Origin: an uncultured Clostridium sp.
GTDB taxonomy: Bacteria > Bacillota > Clostridia > TANB77 > CAG-508
Assembly: GCA_900553405.1 (NCBI GenBank)
Contig: USDF01000021.1
Span: 1 to 29,202, forward strand
Direction: 5' to 3'
Length of the DNA stretch: 29,202 nucleotides
The first letter of the stretch is position 1. Every line of letters begins with the position of its first letter. The position numbers were made by a program, and so were the translations under genes. This document shows, in pieces, positions 7,962 through 17,100 of this stretch. Below the pieces are notes generated by a model, which saw only the letters and a list, made by a program, of their open reading frames with translations, did not search any database and was not told the DNA's origin.

Positions 7962-7990
7962 TTGACAAGTTAATTAAATTATGTTATTAT
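7962..7990 (+). promoter_or_regulatory. Promoter of the MATE leader
   Basis: TTGACA at 7962-7967 and TATTAT at 7985-7990 with a 17-base spacer. The -35 is perfect consensus. Transcription would start near 7996, just before the structured leader. Confidence 0.8.
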
Positions 7991-7995
7991 AAGTA

Positions 7996-8071
7996 TTGCA
8001 AGAATGGAAACGTACATTGCTAAAATGGCAATGACTAACGAACAACACTTGAAAAGAAGTGTTATTTTTTT
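7996..8071 (+). ncRNA. Structured leader, candidate guanidine-IV (mepA-type) riboswitch
   Basis: The leader begins right at the predicted transcription start. CATTGC at 8015-8020 can pair either with the 5' segment GCAA...ATG around 7997-8005 or with GCAATG at 8028-8033, giving mutually exclusive hairpins. Unpaired ACTAACGAAC follows, then a terminator: AACACTT at 8044-8050 with AAGTGTT at 8057-8063 and seven T's. This is a compact two-hairpin-plus-terminator layout ahead of a MATE efflux gene. Guanidine-IV (mepA motif) RNAs are known from Clostridia in this position. The class is inferred from context and small size and was not matched to the exact consensus. The existence of a transcription-attenuating leader is much safer than the ligand. 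Confidence 0.6.
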
Positions 8072-8124
8072 GCGTTTATAAAGCTAATATACAAAAATAT
8101 ATATAGGAAAGGATGAAGTAAAAA

Positions 8125-10113
8125 ATGGAAAAAGAAGAGAACATTTTAGGCTATGAAAAAATAGGAAAACTAATTAGAAAATTTGCAATACCATGTATTA
8201 TATCATTATTAGTAAACTCACTATATAATATAGTTGACCAAATTTTTATAGGCTGGGGAGTAGGATATTTAGGAAATGGAGCAACAAACGTAGTATTTCC
8301 ACTTACAATGATATGTTTAGCATTTGCATTAATGTTTGGAGATGGTGGTGCAGCATATCTTAGTTTAAAATTAGGAGAGAAAAAACAAAAAGAAGCAGCA
8401 AAAGGCGTAGGAAATGCAATTACTATTTCAATAATTGTTTCGATATTACTTGGTGCAATATACTTAATTTTCTTACCACAATTATTAAATTTATTTGGAT
8501 GCACAGAAAATATAAGACCATTTGCATTAGGATATGGATGGATTATAGTAATAGGACTTCCATTTATGATGATAGGTACAACATTGAATTCTATAATAAG
8601 AGCAGATGGAAATCCAAAATATGCAATGACATCTATGGTAATAGGGGCAATATTAAATGTTATATTAGATCCTATATTTATATTTCCGTTAGATATGGGA
8701 GTAGAAGGTGCGGCAATTGCAACAGTAATAAGCCAAATAGTAACATTTTTAATAAATGTATTTTATATTAAGAAATTTAAATCTATAAAAATATGTAAAG
8801 AAGAATTAAAACCACAAGCACAAGTTATGAGAAAAGTATCAGCATTAGGAATAAGTAGTTTTATTACAGAAATGAGCATAGTGTTAGTCATAGCGTTTGA
8901 AAACAATTTACTTGGAAAATATGGTGCAGAATCAAAATATGGTGCAGATATACCAATTACAGTACTTGGTATAGTTATGAAGATTAGCCAAATATTAAAT
9001 AGTATAATAATAGGAATTGCAGCAGGTTCACAGCCAATACTAGGTTATAACTATGGTGCAGGAAAGTATGATAGAGTAAAGAAAACTTTAAAATATGTAT
9101 TAGGCTTAAGCTTAGTAATCAGTACAATAGCGTTTATATTATTCCAAACAATACCAGATAAACTTATATCAATATTTGGTAGTGGAAATGACTTATATAT
9201 GGAATTCGCTTGCATAGCATTTAGAACATATTTAATGTTGGTAATTTGCAATGGAATACAAATACCATCAGGAATATTCTTTCAAGCAATTGGAAAGAGT
9301 GCAAAAAGTGCAATACTTTCATTGTCTAGACAAATAGCATTTTTAATACCAGCAATGGTTACATTTGGTAGTTTATTTGGAGTAATTGGTGTATTATATG
9401 CAGGACCATTTGCAGATGGACTAGCATTTGTAATATCAGGAATATTAATTATAATAGAAATGAAAGGTTTAGGAAAGGGAAAAGTTAAGAGTGAAGCATT
9501 AGTAGATGACACAAGCACAGATAAAAAGGTAAAAGACCATGTAGTAATAACAGTTTCTAGAGAATATGGTTCAGGTGGAAGATATGTGGGAAGACTAATT
9601 GCAGATAAGCTAGGAATTAAGTTTTATGATAAAGAAATTATTACAAAACTAGCAGAAGCAACAGGTTTATCAGAAGAATATATAGAAAACAATGAACAAA
9701 AAAGAGATGCATCAGCAATATTAAATAATGGATATTATGTGGGTCTAGATAATGCAGATGAATTATTTGTAAAAGAATCTGAACTAATAAAAGAATTAGC
9801 ATCAAAAGACTCATGTGTAATAATAGGAAGATGTGCAGATTTCATACTAAAGGACGAAAAAAATGTAGTAAAAGTATTTGTATATAGTGGAATGGAAGAT
9901 AAAATAAAGAGAACTACACAAATATATGGATATGAAGAAGATAAAGCTAAAAAAGAGATAGAAAGAATAGACAAATTAAGAGCAAATCATTACAAGCACT
10001 ATACAGACAAAGATTGGAAAGACTTTAACAATTATGATATTTGCATAAATAGTGATTTACTAGGAGTAGAAAAAAGTGCAGATGTGATTTGTAATATAGT
10101 GAAAGGAAAATAA
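8125..10113 (+). CDS. MATE efflux transporter fused to cytidylate-kinase-like domain
   Basis: A 662-residue two-domain protein. Residues about 1-450 form a MATE-family multidrug/organic-cation antiporter with some twelve membrane segments and family landmarks such as NSLYNIVDQIFIG, IRADGNP, QPILGYNYGA and GIFFQAIGKS. It is closest in feel to the MepA branch. Residues about 470-662 form a soluble cytidylate-kinase-like domain (Cytidylate_kin2 type): VITVSREYGSGGRYVG holds the P-loop, and CVIIGRCADFIL and DICINSDLLG follow. The two domains are in one uninterrupted frame with a Lys/Asp-rich linker near 460-470. AGGAAAGGATG at 8106-8116 supports the start. The upstream terminator-containing leader suggests ligand-dependent expression. 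What the kinase domain phosphorylates is unknown. It could have a regulatory role, since this domain family is often of uncertain substrate. Confidence 0.88.
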   Translation: MEKEENILGYEKIGKLIRKFAIPCIISLLVNSLYNIVDQIFIGWGVGYLGNGATNVVFPLTMICLAFALMFGDGGAAYLSLKLGEKKQKEAAKGVGNAITISIIVSILLGAIYLIFLPQLLNLFGCTENIRPFALGYGWIIVIGLPFMMIGTTLNSIIRADGNPKYAMTSMVIGAILNVILDPIFIFPLDMGVEGAAIATVISQIVTFLINVFYIKKFKSIKICKEELKPQAQVMRKVSALGISSFITEMSIVLVIAFENNLLGKYGAESKYGADIPITVLGIVMKISQILNSIIIGIAAGSQPILGYNYGAGKYDRVKKTLKYVLGLSLVISTIAFILFQTIPDKLISIFGSGNDLYMEFACIAFRTYLMLVICNGIQIPSGIFFQAIGKSAKSAILSLSRQIAFLIPAMVTFGSLFGVIGVLYAGPFADGLAFVISGILIIIEMKGLGKGKVKSEALVDDTSTDKKVKDHVVITVSREYGSGGRYVGRLIADKLGIKFYDKEIITKLAEATGLSEEYIENNEQKRDASAILNNGYYVGLDNADELFVKESELIKELASKDSCVIIGRCADFILKDEKNVVKVFVYSGMEDKIKRTTQIYGYEEDKAKKEIERIDKLRANHYKHYTDKDWKDFNNYDICINSDLLGVEKSADVICNIVKGK

Positions 10114-10144
10114 CAATAATGCTACATAAAATAATATAAAACGT

Positions 10145-10173
10145 TTGCAATAAGTAACATAATGTGCTATACT
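10145..10173 (+). promoter_or_regulatory. Promoter of the 10219 gene
   Basis: TTGCAA at 10145-10150 and TATACT at 10168-10173, spacer 17, about 45 bases before the start codon. Confidence 0.65.
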
Positions 10174-10218
10174 GATATTGTAGTTATAAACTTATACAAT
10201 ATTAAGGAGGATTCCAAA

Positions 10219-10638
10219 ATGGAAGAAAAAATGATAACATTAGCTACAGACATGCAATTTTCAGAGAAACGGTTAGAAGAAATTTTTTCTGTTCCCAAAA
10301 CAAAAACTCTTTTTGACGAATTTATGCAGAAAGAAGAAAATGTGAAAACAATAGGGGAATTGAATGAATTATTTGCAACTGTTTATGCGTCAGAAGACGA
10401 TGGTGGAGAAAAATTTAAACAATTTAAAGACAATATAATTAAGGATACAAAGGTTTATATTTTATCCAGGTCTATCGAAAAAGTGGTAAATGGGAAATCA
10501 TTGAACCAGGCAGTTTGGGCTACTTTGAAAGATGAAATCAAAGAGACAACCGTTTTTGAAGATGTAAAAGCAAGAATTATTAACCAATTAGTGTTAGAGC
10601 AGAGTTTAGATAGTCTTCTTACGGCAATTTTTGGCTAG
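10219..10638 (+). CDS. Orphan 139-residue acidic protein
   Basis: Family not recognised. The ATG at 10219 was chosen because AAGGAGG at 10204-10210 precedes it at good spacing, and an upstream in-frame ATG at 10162 lies inside the promoter. The product is soluble, acidic and mostly helical by composition (for example LEEIFSVPKTKTLFDEFM and DSLLTAIFG at the end), with no signal peptide, membrane segment or cysteine cluster. Codon choice is less A-biased than in the neighbours (GTTCCC, TCCAGG, AACCAG). Its own promoter and a strong terminator eight bases after the stop make it a self-contained unit between the transporter and tyrS. That suggests a lineage-specific insertion, but no function can be stated. 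Confidence 0.75.
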   Translation: MEEKMITLATDMQFSEKRLEEIFSVPKTKTLFDEFMQKEENVKTIGELNELFATVYASEDDGGEKFKQFKDNIIKDTKVYILSRSIEKVVNGKSLNQAVWATLKDEIKETTVFEDVKARIINQLVLEQSLDSLLTAIFG

Positions 10639-10645
10639 TTATCAG

Positions 10646-10697
10646 AAAAAGGACCAAAGGAAATTAGAATATTTTCTATTTCCTATGGTCTTTTTTT
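10646..10697 (+). terminator. Terminator after the orphan gene
   Basis: GACCA-AAGGAAAT in the left arm pairs with ATTTCCT-A-TGGTC in the right arm across an 11-13 base loop, followed by eight T's. Confidence 0.85.
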
Positions 10698-10728
10698 ATT
10701 AATAGTTAAAGAAATACTAAATTTTTTC

Positions 10729-10757
10729 TTGAAAATTAAGAAAAATTATAGTATAAT
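10729..10757 (+). promoter_or_regulatory. Promoter of the tyrS T-box leader
   Basis: TTGAAA at 10729-10734 and TATAAT at 10752-10757 with a 17-base spacer, immediately upstream of the T-box stem I. Confidence 0.75.
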
Positions 10758-10772
10758 ACAAACATAATTAAT

Positions 10773-10990
10773 TTAATTACGTTTTAAAAAGAAACCTAGT
10801 AGTAATTTTATAGTAACTTTAGAGAGATAGTGGTAGGTGAAAACTATTAGCATATAAAATTATGAATTACAATTCTTATAGTAATTAACGTTTGAGCTAC
10901 GAACAGCTAAATAAGGCTTATTAAAATAAGTAAATAAAGGTGGTACCACGAGTCAAATCGTCCTTTAACAGGATGAATTTGACTTTTTTT
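10773..10990 (+). ncRNA. T-box riboswitch, tyrosine-specific
   Basis: The T-box sequence AAGGTGGTACCACG is at 10937-10950, and its UGGU bulge fits the ACCA end of uncharged tRNA. The base of stem I pairs TTAATTAC (10773-10780) with GTAATTAA (10881-10888). The specifier loop is read as GAAT-TAC-AA, putting the tyrosine codon TAC at 10868-10870, which agrees with the downstream gene. The terminator pairs AGTCAAAT (10951-10958) with ATTTGACT (10977-10984) and ends in seven T's. Uncharged tRNA-Tyr is expected to stabilise the antiterminator and raise tyrS expression. Confidence 0.93.
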
Positions 10991-11019
10991 GTGGCAAAAG
11001 GGACGCCCGTTTTTACCAC
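10991..11019. repeat. 29-nt GGGACG palindrome, copy 1
   Basis: An imperfect palindrome beginning GTGGCAAAAGGGACG and ending ACCAC, with outer arms GTGG/CCAC and AAAA/TTTT. It is the same length as, and clearly related to, the copy at 18596-18624. It sits directly after the T run of the T-box terminator and before the tyrS ribosome binding site. Confidence 0.7.
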
Positions 11020-11071
11020 AGCCAAAAAAGTTTAAATTAAAAAATATTATAAAAAATAGGAGGAAATAAAA

Positions 11072-12298
11072 ATGACATTAGTTGAAGAATTAAAATGGAG
11101 AGGACTTATAAAAGATATATCAAGTCCAGAATTAGAAGAAAAATTAAATAAAGGAGGACTTACATTTTATATTGGAACAGACCCAACAGCAGATAGTCTT
11201 CATGTAGGGCACTTATCAAGTTTCCTAATTTCAAAAAGACTAAAAGAAGCAGGTCACAACCCAATATTACTAGTAGGTGGTGGAACAGGTATGATAGGAG
11301 ATCCACGACCTACTACAGAAAGAGCAATGATCTCTAAAGAAGAAGTAAAACACAATTTTGAAGGTTTAAAAGCACAAGTTGAAAAGATATTTGGGTTTGA
11401 AGTTGTAAATAACAATGACTGGTATAAAGATATAAATGTAATAGACTTCTTAAGAGATTACGGAAAATTTTTCAATATAAATTACATGTTAGATAAAGAT
11501 ATAATTAGAAGAAGATTAGACAGTGGAATTACATATACAGAATTTTCATATATGATTTTACAAGCATTAGACTTTAAATGGTTACATGAAAATAAAGGTG
11601 TGGATTTACAATGTGCAGGTTCAGATCAATGGGGAAATATTACAGCAGGAATAGATTTAATTAGAAAATCTACAGGAGACGAAGTATATGGATTTACAAT
11701 GCCACTAGTTACAGATTCTCAAGGAAAGAAATTTGGAAAAAGTGAAGGAAATGCATTATGGCTTGATAAAGAAAAAACTTCAAGTTACCAATTGTATCAG
11801 TTCTTCACAAATGTAGAAGATAGCATGGTAATTGATTACCTAAAAATTTATACATTCCTTTCTAAAGAAGAGATTGAAGAATTAGAAAAGAAAAATAATG
11901 AACACCCAGAACTAAGAGAAGCACACAAAGCATTAGCAAGAGAAATTATTACTTTCTTACATGGAAAAGAAGAGTATAAAAAAGCGGTAAATTTAGCAGA
12001 TCATTTATTTAACAATAAATTTGCTGATTTAAGCAAAAAAGATATTGAAGAACTATTTGGAAATGAAGATATAAAAGAAGTAGAAGCAAATCAAAATATT
12101 TTAGACTTAGTAGTATCACTAGGTGCAGCATCAAGTAAAAGAGAAGCAAGAGAATTTATATCAAATGGTGCTATATCAATAAATGGAGAGAAAGTAACAG
12201 ATATAAATACAATTGTAGATAACTCTATGTTTATAGAAGATACATATATAGTTGTGAAAAGAGGAAAGAAAAATAATTATATTGGAAAAAGAATTTAG
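11072..12298 (+). CDS. tyrS: Tyrosyl-tRNA synthetase
   Basis: A 408-residue class I synthetase charging tRNA-Tyr. It has HVGH at residues 44-47 (the HIGH motif), GSDQWGN at 183-189 in the tyrosine pocket, and KFGKS at 220-224 as the KMSKS loop. The C-terminal ~65 residues (SSKREAREFISNGAISINGEKV) form the S4-like RNA-binding domain typical of bacterial TyrRS. AGGAGG at 11059-11064 supports the ATG. Expression is controlled by the tyrosine T-box directly upstream. There is no terminator immediately after the gene. The next structure is at 12461, so the transcript probably runs through the pseudogene fragment. Confidence 0.97.
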   Translation: MTLVEELKWRGLIKDISSPELEEKLNKGGLTFYIGTDPTADSLHVGHLSSFLISKRLKEAGHNPILLVGGGTGMIGDPRPTTERAMISKEEVKHNFEGLKAQVEKIFGFEVVNNNDWYKDINVIDFLRDYGKFFNINYMLDKDIIRRRLDSGITYTEFSYMILQALDFKWLHENKGVDLQCAGSDQWGNITAGIDLIRKSTGDEVYGFTMPLVTDSQGKKFGKSEGNALWLDKEKTSSYQLYQFFTNVEDSMVIDYLKIYTFLSKEEIEELEKKNNEHPELREAHKALAREIITFLHGKEEYKKAVNLADHLFNNKFADLSKKDIEELFGNEDIKEVEANQNILDLVVSLGAASSKREAREFISNGAISINGEKVTDINTIVDNSMFIEDTYIVVKRGKKNNYIGKRI

Positions 12299-12409
12299 AA
12301 TGAAAGTGAAAAAACAGAAATAGCAAAAAGATTATAAAAAAATGCACTAACTATTGAACAAGTTACAGAAGTTACCAAACTTAACAAACAAGAAGAGAAG
12401 ACAATATGA
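12299..12409 (+). pseudogene. Remnant of a Rpn/PD-(D/E)XK transposase-like C-terminus
   Basis: Read in frame from the base after the tyrS stop, this gives NESEKTEIAKRL, a stop, then KNALTIEQVTEVTKLNKQEE and a stop. The pattern EIAKxLL....SIEQI.E.TGLS.EEI is the usual C-terminal tail of Rpn/PD-(D/E)XK nuclease-family (recombination-promoting or transposase-like) proteins. Only about 36 codons survive and an internal stop breaks them. No start, ribosome binding site or other part of the gene is visible, so it is a relic. Confidence 0.5.
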
Positions 12410-12460
12410 AAATTGATTGAACTTGATATTCAGTTTTTGACAACAGGAGGGTAAAGAAAA

Positions 12461-12493
12461 GGAGAAACGCCAAATTAAAGGCGTTTCTCTTTT
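12461..12493. terminator. Convergent terminator between tyrS and the reverse-strand orphan
   Basis: GGAGAAACGCC at 12461-12471 pairs with GGCGTTTCTCT at 12480-12490 around an eight-base loop. TTTT follows on the plus strand and A's precede it, so it can serve both converging units. Confidence 0.85.
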
Positions 12494-12502
12494 GGATTTG
12501 AT

Positions 12503-13129
12503 TTAAGGCAAAGTTACAGAGATATAAGTTTTATTGGACTTTTGCTTATAAAGACGTTTTACTTTTTTTAGTAGTTTAATAAAATCATCTTTGAGAATAA
12601 TAGATGTGTTGTAGATATCCGATTTAACGTCTTTAGGAATACATATTGTACTACAATAACCTTTTCTTCTAAATGTAGAAATAACTACATCCGCATTCAA
12701 GTCATTAGAGTGGCCAAAAAACATTACAGGTGATTCATTGATGGGAATAAAGTCAAATGTTACATCTTTTGTTAATCCATCAGTGGTTAGAAGATTTGCA
12801 ACCATAGTGAGATTTGTAAAATTTATAACTTTCCAGTATGAAGCGACAACTGTATTTGGAGTATTTGCCTTCAACAAAAATTTTAAATACAAAGGATGTG
12901 CTTCTTCAAAAGGGTAAAAAGTTCCTTGTGATGTTATAATGCCATTTTTGGTAATCCGAGAAACTGAATTAGTGCTATGAGCTAATTCTTTTGTATTATT
13001 AAAATAACCCATAACGACTAAATCACCAATTAAATGATCACTAGATAAAATGTTAAAAAAATTCATTTTATCATCTCTGCATGCAATCCACCAATTAGTT
13101 ATTCTTGATTTTTTTAATCTTAAAACCAT
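12503..13129 (-). CDS. Orphan 208-residue protein
   Basis: Family not recognised. The start is supported by AAGGAGG (complement of 13135-13141). The product begins MVLRLKKSRITNWWIACRDD, has no signal peptide or obvious membrane segment, and is rich in beta-prone Val/Ile/Thr stretches in the middle (NTVVASYWKVINFTN), ending in a basic helix KKVKRLYKQKSNK. It is transcribed against all neighbours within several kilobases. Its codons are less A-biased than those of the housekeeping genes, which points to an acquired or lineage-specific gene. The convergent terminator lies ten bases past its stop. A hairpin sits in its leader. No function can be assigned. Confidence 0.75.
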   Translation of the reverse strand: MVLRLKKSRITNWWIACRDDKMNFFNILSSDHLIGDLVVMGYFNNTKELAHSTNSVSRITKNGIITSQGTFYPFEEAHPLYLKFLLKANTPNTVVASYWKVINFTNLTMVANLLTTDGLTKDVTFDFIPINESPVMFFGHSNDLNADVVISTFRRKGYCSTICIPKDVKSDIYNTSIILKDDFIKLLKKVKRLYKQKSNKTYISVTLP

Positions 13130-13149
13130 AGGTTCCTCCTTATTAGTTG

Positions 13150-13175
13150 AACTTGGAGGCTTAACCCTCCAAGTT
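13150..13175. other. Perfect 10-bp hairpin in the leader of the reverse-strand orphan
   Basis: AACTTGGAGG at 13150-13159 and CCTCCAAGTT at 13166-13175 are exact inverted repeats with a six-base loop, about 20 bases upstream of the gene starting at 13129 on the reverse strand. No clear T run follows on the reverse strand, so it is more likely an mRNA-stabilising or regulatory hairpin than a terminator. Confidence 0.5.
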
Positions 13176-13338
13176 ATTTATTAATTGTTTCTTAGAGAGT
13201 TATAAAAAATAATGAAACTATAATAACAGAATTTACATAAAAAAACAATAGTTTTACTATAAAATATGAAATATCTGTAAAAAATATAGTAAAAAGGTAA
13301 AAAATATGATATAAAAATAGAAAATGAAATTTTCAAAT

Positions 13339-13385
13339 TTGGACAATCACTAGTTGGGAAAGAGTAGCAACTGGGGGATAGTCCA
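13339..13385 (+). promoter_or_regulatory. Possible structured leader of the ABC operon
   Basis: TGGAC at 13340-13344 pairs with GTCCA at 13381-13385, and inside it CTAGTTG (13350-13356) pairs with CAACTGG (13368-13374) around an 11-base loop. The structure ends about 20 bases before the start of the ABC ATPase gene, over or next to its ribosome binding site. It matches no known riboswitch that I recognise. Confidence 0.35.
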
Positions 13386-13407
13386 TAACTGAGAAAGGAA
13401 AATAGAG

Positions 13408-14109
13408 ATGTCATATATAGAGTTTAAAAATGTAAAGAAAGAATATAAAATGGGTGAAGTTACTATTAAAGCACTAGATAACACAAATTTTACAATAGAA
13501 AAAGGTGAATTAGTAGTTATAGTAGGACCATCTGGAGCAGGTAAAACTACTTGTTTAAATATCCTAGGAGGAATGGATACACCAACTTCAGGAGATGTAA
13601 TTGTAGATGGAAAAAATGTGTCAACATTAAAGAAAAAAGAACTTGTAAAGTATAGAAGAGAAGATATAGGTTTTGTATTTCAATTTTACAATTTAGTTCA
13701 AAATTTAACAGCAATAGAAAATGTAGAACTTGCAACACAAATTTGTAAAGATTCTTTAAATCCAGAAACAATCATGAAAAAGGTAGGATTAAAAGATAGA
13801 GTCAGAAACTTTCCTTCACAATTATCTGGTGGAGAGCAACAAAGAGTTGCAATAGCAAGAGCAATTGCTAAAAATCCAAAATTACTTTTATGTGACGAAC
13901 CAACAGGTGCATTAGATTATAAAACAGGAAAACAAATACTAGAGTTATTGCAAAACACTTGTAGAAAAGAGAATATGACAGTTATAATTATTACACACAA
14001 TTCGGCTATAGCTCCAATGGCAGACAAAGTAATTCATTTTAAAAATGGAAAAGCTGAAAATATTATAATAAATGAAAATCCAACACCTATAGAAGAAATT
14101 GAATGGTAA
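13408..14109 (+). CDS. ABC transporter ATP-binding protein (MacB/LolD type)
   Basis: A 233-residue ATPase with Walker A GPSGAGKTT at residues 40-48, Q-loop around FQFYNLVQ, signature LSGGEQQR at 139-146, Walker B LLLCDEP at about 159-165 and the H-loop ITHN. The sequence is of the MacB/LolD/FtsE class, which pairs with FtsX-type permeases and usually drives mechanical work or extrusion of peptides and antibiotics rather than classical uptake. The permease gene follows after 35 bases and is surely its partner. A modest AAAGG site precedes the start, with a possible structured leader just upstream. Confidence 0.93.
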   Translation: MSYIEFKNVKKEYKMGEVTIKALDNTNFTIEKGELVVIVGPSGAGKTTCLNILGGMDTPTSGDVIVDGKNVSTLKKKELVKYRREDIGFVFQFYNLVQNLTAIENVELATQICKDSLNPETIMKKVGLKDRVRNFPSQLSGGEQQRVAIARAIAKNPKLLLCDEPTGALDYKTGKQILELLQNTCRKENMTVIIITHNSAIAPMADKVIHFKNGKAENIIINENPTPIEEIEW

Positions 14110-14144
14110 TTCATTTGTGACCAAAACGGGGAGTGAGATTAAAT

Positions 14145-17100
14145 ATGAAAAAGGCACTAATAAAAGATAGCTTAAAAGAAATAAAAAACACATATAAACG
14201 TTTTATATCCATTTTATTAATGGCTTTTTTAGGTGTAGGCTTTTTTGCAGGAATTAGAGCAGCAAGTCCAGATATGATTTATACATTAGATAAAAGATTT
14301 GACGAAAACAATGTATATGATATAGAGGTAATTTCAACATTAGGTTTAACTGATGAAGATATAAAAGCCTTAAAGGAAATAGATAAAATCGAAAATGTTT
14401 ATGGTGAATATAGCGAAGATGTTTTACTAAACTATGAAGATACTGAAATTGTAACAAAAGTATTGTCATTAGATAGTGTAAATACAGTAACTTTGCTTGA
14501 TGGAAGAATGCCAGAAAGTGCTAATGAATGTTTAGTAGAAGAGGCATTTTGCAAATTCAAAAATAAAAATATAGGAGATAGTTTAACAATTGAAACAGAA
14601 GAAGATAGCATAATAAAAGAAAAAGAAGTTACAATTGTTGGAACTATGGAAAGTCCTTTATATATTTCAAGAGAAAGAGATACTTCTAAATTAGGCTCTG
14701 GTAAGGTAAGTTATAATTTATATTTGCCAAAAGAAAGTTTTGAAAGCAAGGTATATACACAAGTTTATATCACATTAAAAAATGCAAGCAAAATGGAAAC
14801 ATCTTCACAAGAATATAAAAATTATATTCAGGAAGCAAAAGATGAAGTAGAAAAAATAAAAGAGCAAAGGCAAAATGCAAGATATGAAGAAGTAAGGAAA
14901 GAGGCAGAGGAAAAATTACAAGAGGCTGAAGAAAAGTTAGAAGAAGAAAAACAAACAGCAGAAGAAAAATTAGCAGATGCAGAAAATAAAATAACAAGTG
15001 GAGAAAGTAAGTTAATATCTGCACAAAACACTTTAAATAATAAAAAGGCTGAAGCTGAAAGTAAATTTCAAAGTGCAGAAAAACAATTAGAAGAGGCAAA
15101 AAATGAAATTGACATTCAAGAACAAAATATGCCAAAACAGATAGAAGAAGCAAGCAAGCAAATTGAAAACTTGAATGCTCAAAAAGAAGATATGAAAAAT
15201 AATTTAAATGCATTAAATACAAATATTAGCAACTTAGAAAAACAATATCAAAATGTATTAGAAAGTTTAAAAAATACGAATTTAACACAAGAGCAAATAA
15301 CAAATTTACAAATTGAGAAAGCTAGTTTAGAGGCAGCAATAGAGAATTTAAATGCAAATAAGAAACAAGTAGAAGCGGGAATAAAGCAAATAGAAAATGG
15401 AATAAGTACAATAGATATAAAACTACAAGAAGGAAAAGAAAAACTAAAACAAGCAAAAGAGGAAATAGCTAAACAAGAAGAAACATTAAGTGCTTCAAGG
15501 GAGCAGGCAAATGCTGAATTTAAAACTGCACAGCAAAAAATAAATACTTCAAAAAAAGAACTAGAAGAAGGAAAAGAAGAATTAAATAAAAATAGAAATG
15601 AATATAATGACAAGATAAAAGAAGCAGAGAAAAAACTTTCAGATTCAAGAGAAGAAATAGACAAAATAGATCATCCAACATGGTATATTTTAGACAGAGA
15701 ATCAAATACAGGTTATAGCAATTATGTACAAGATAGCAAAAGTATAGAAAACTTAGGAAAAGTATTTCCAATAGTATTCTTTGTTATAGCAACTCTAATT
15801 TCTTTAACATCTATGACAAGAATGGTAGAAGAGCAAAGGGTTCAAATAGGTACATTAAAAGCGCTAGGATATAACAAAATGCAAATAGCAATGAAATACT
15901 TATTATATGCAGGAATAGCATGTATTGTAGGTGGAATTTTAGGAATGTTAGTAGGATTTCAGCTACTTCCAAGAATAATATTAATGATGTATAATATGAT
16001 GTACTCATTGCCAGATTTAGTAATTAAATTTAATTGGTATTATGCTATATTAGGACTTGGACTTGCAAGTATATGTATAATAGGAGCTACATTATATACA
16101 GTTTTAAGCTCTTTAGGTGAAACACCTTCAGAACTTATGAGACCAAAAGCACCAAAGCCAGGAAAGAGAGTTCTTTTAGAAAAAATACCATTTATATGGA
16201 AACATTTAAAATTTAACCAAAAGGTAACAGTTCGAAATATATTCCGTTACAAGAAAAGATTTTTAATGACAATTATAGGAATTGCAGGATGTACAGCACT
16301 TATTTTAACAGGTTTTGGAATAAAAGACGCAATATCTGCAATAATACCAAGCCAATATCAAAAAATATATCATTATGATATGCAAATTAGTTTGAAAAAT
16401 AGTGCAGAGAACGAAAGCGTACAAGAATTTATACAAGAACTAGAGAAAAAAGAAGAAGTAAGTAAGGTAGTAGAAACATATATGACATCAGGAACTTTAA
16501 TAAATGGAGAAAAAGAGGAAGACATACAAATTATAGTTCCAAAAGACGAGAAAATAGAAAATGTAATTCAATTAATAGACACAAATAAAAAAGAAAAAAT
16601 ACAATTAGAAGAAGGAAAAATAGCTATTACAGATAAAGTTGCACAACTTCTAAATGTAAAACAAGGAGATAAAATTACATTAAAAGATAACGACAATAAC
16701 CAAAAAGAATTCGAAATTTCTAACATTGTAGAAAACTACATTTATCATTATGTATATATGCCAAAAGGACTATATGAAGAGACATATGGAGAATATAAGA
16801 CAAATGTATTATATGTTCAAAATAGTGTAAAAGACGAAGAACAAGAAAAAGAAATGGCAAAAGAATTGCTAAAAGATGAAAATGTAAATGCAGTAGCATT
16901 AAACTCAAACATGGAAAGTCTAATGAAAGACATGATGAATTCATTAAATTATGTAGTAGTAATTTTAATAATATCAGCAGGACTACTTGCATTTGTAGTA
17001 TTATATAATCTATCAAATGTAAACATTAGCGAAAGAATAAGAGAACTTGCTACAATAAAAGTACTTGGATTTTATGATAAAGAAGTGTATGATTATGTAA

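Noticed and set aside
10162..10218. N-terminal extension of the 10219 gene from ATG at 10162
   Set aside because: The region contains the -10 element and precedes the strong AAGGAGG site, so the extra residues would not be translated.
14254..17016. Several reverse-strand frames under the FtsX permease
   Set aside because: They are shadows of the coiled-coil and membrane segments, with low-complexity Leu/Phe/Ser products and no start signals.
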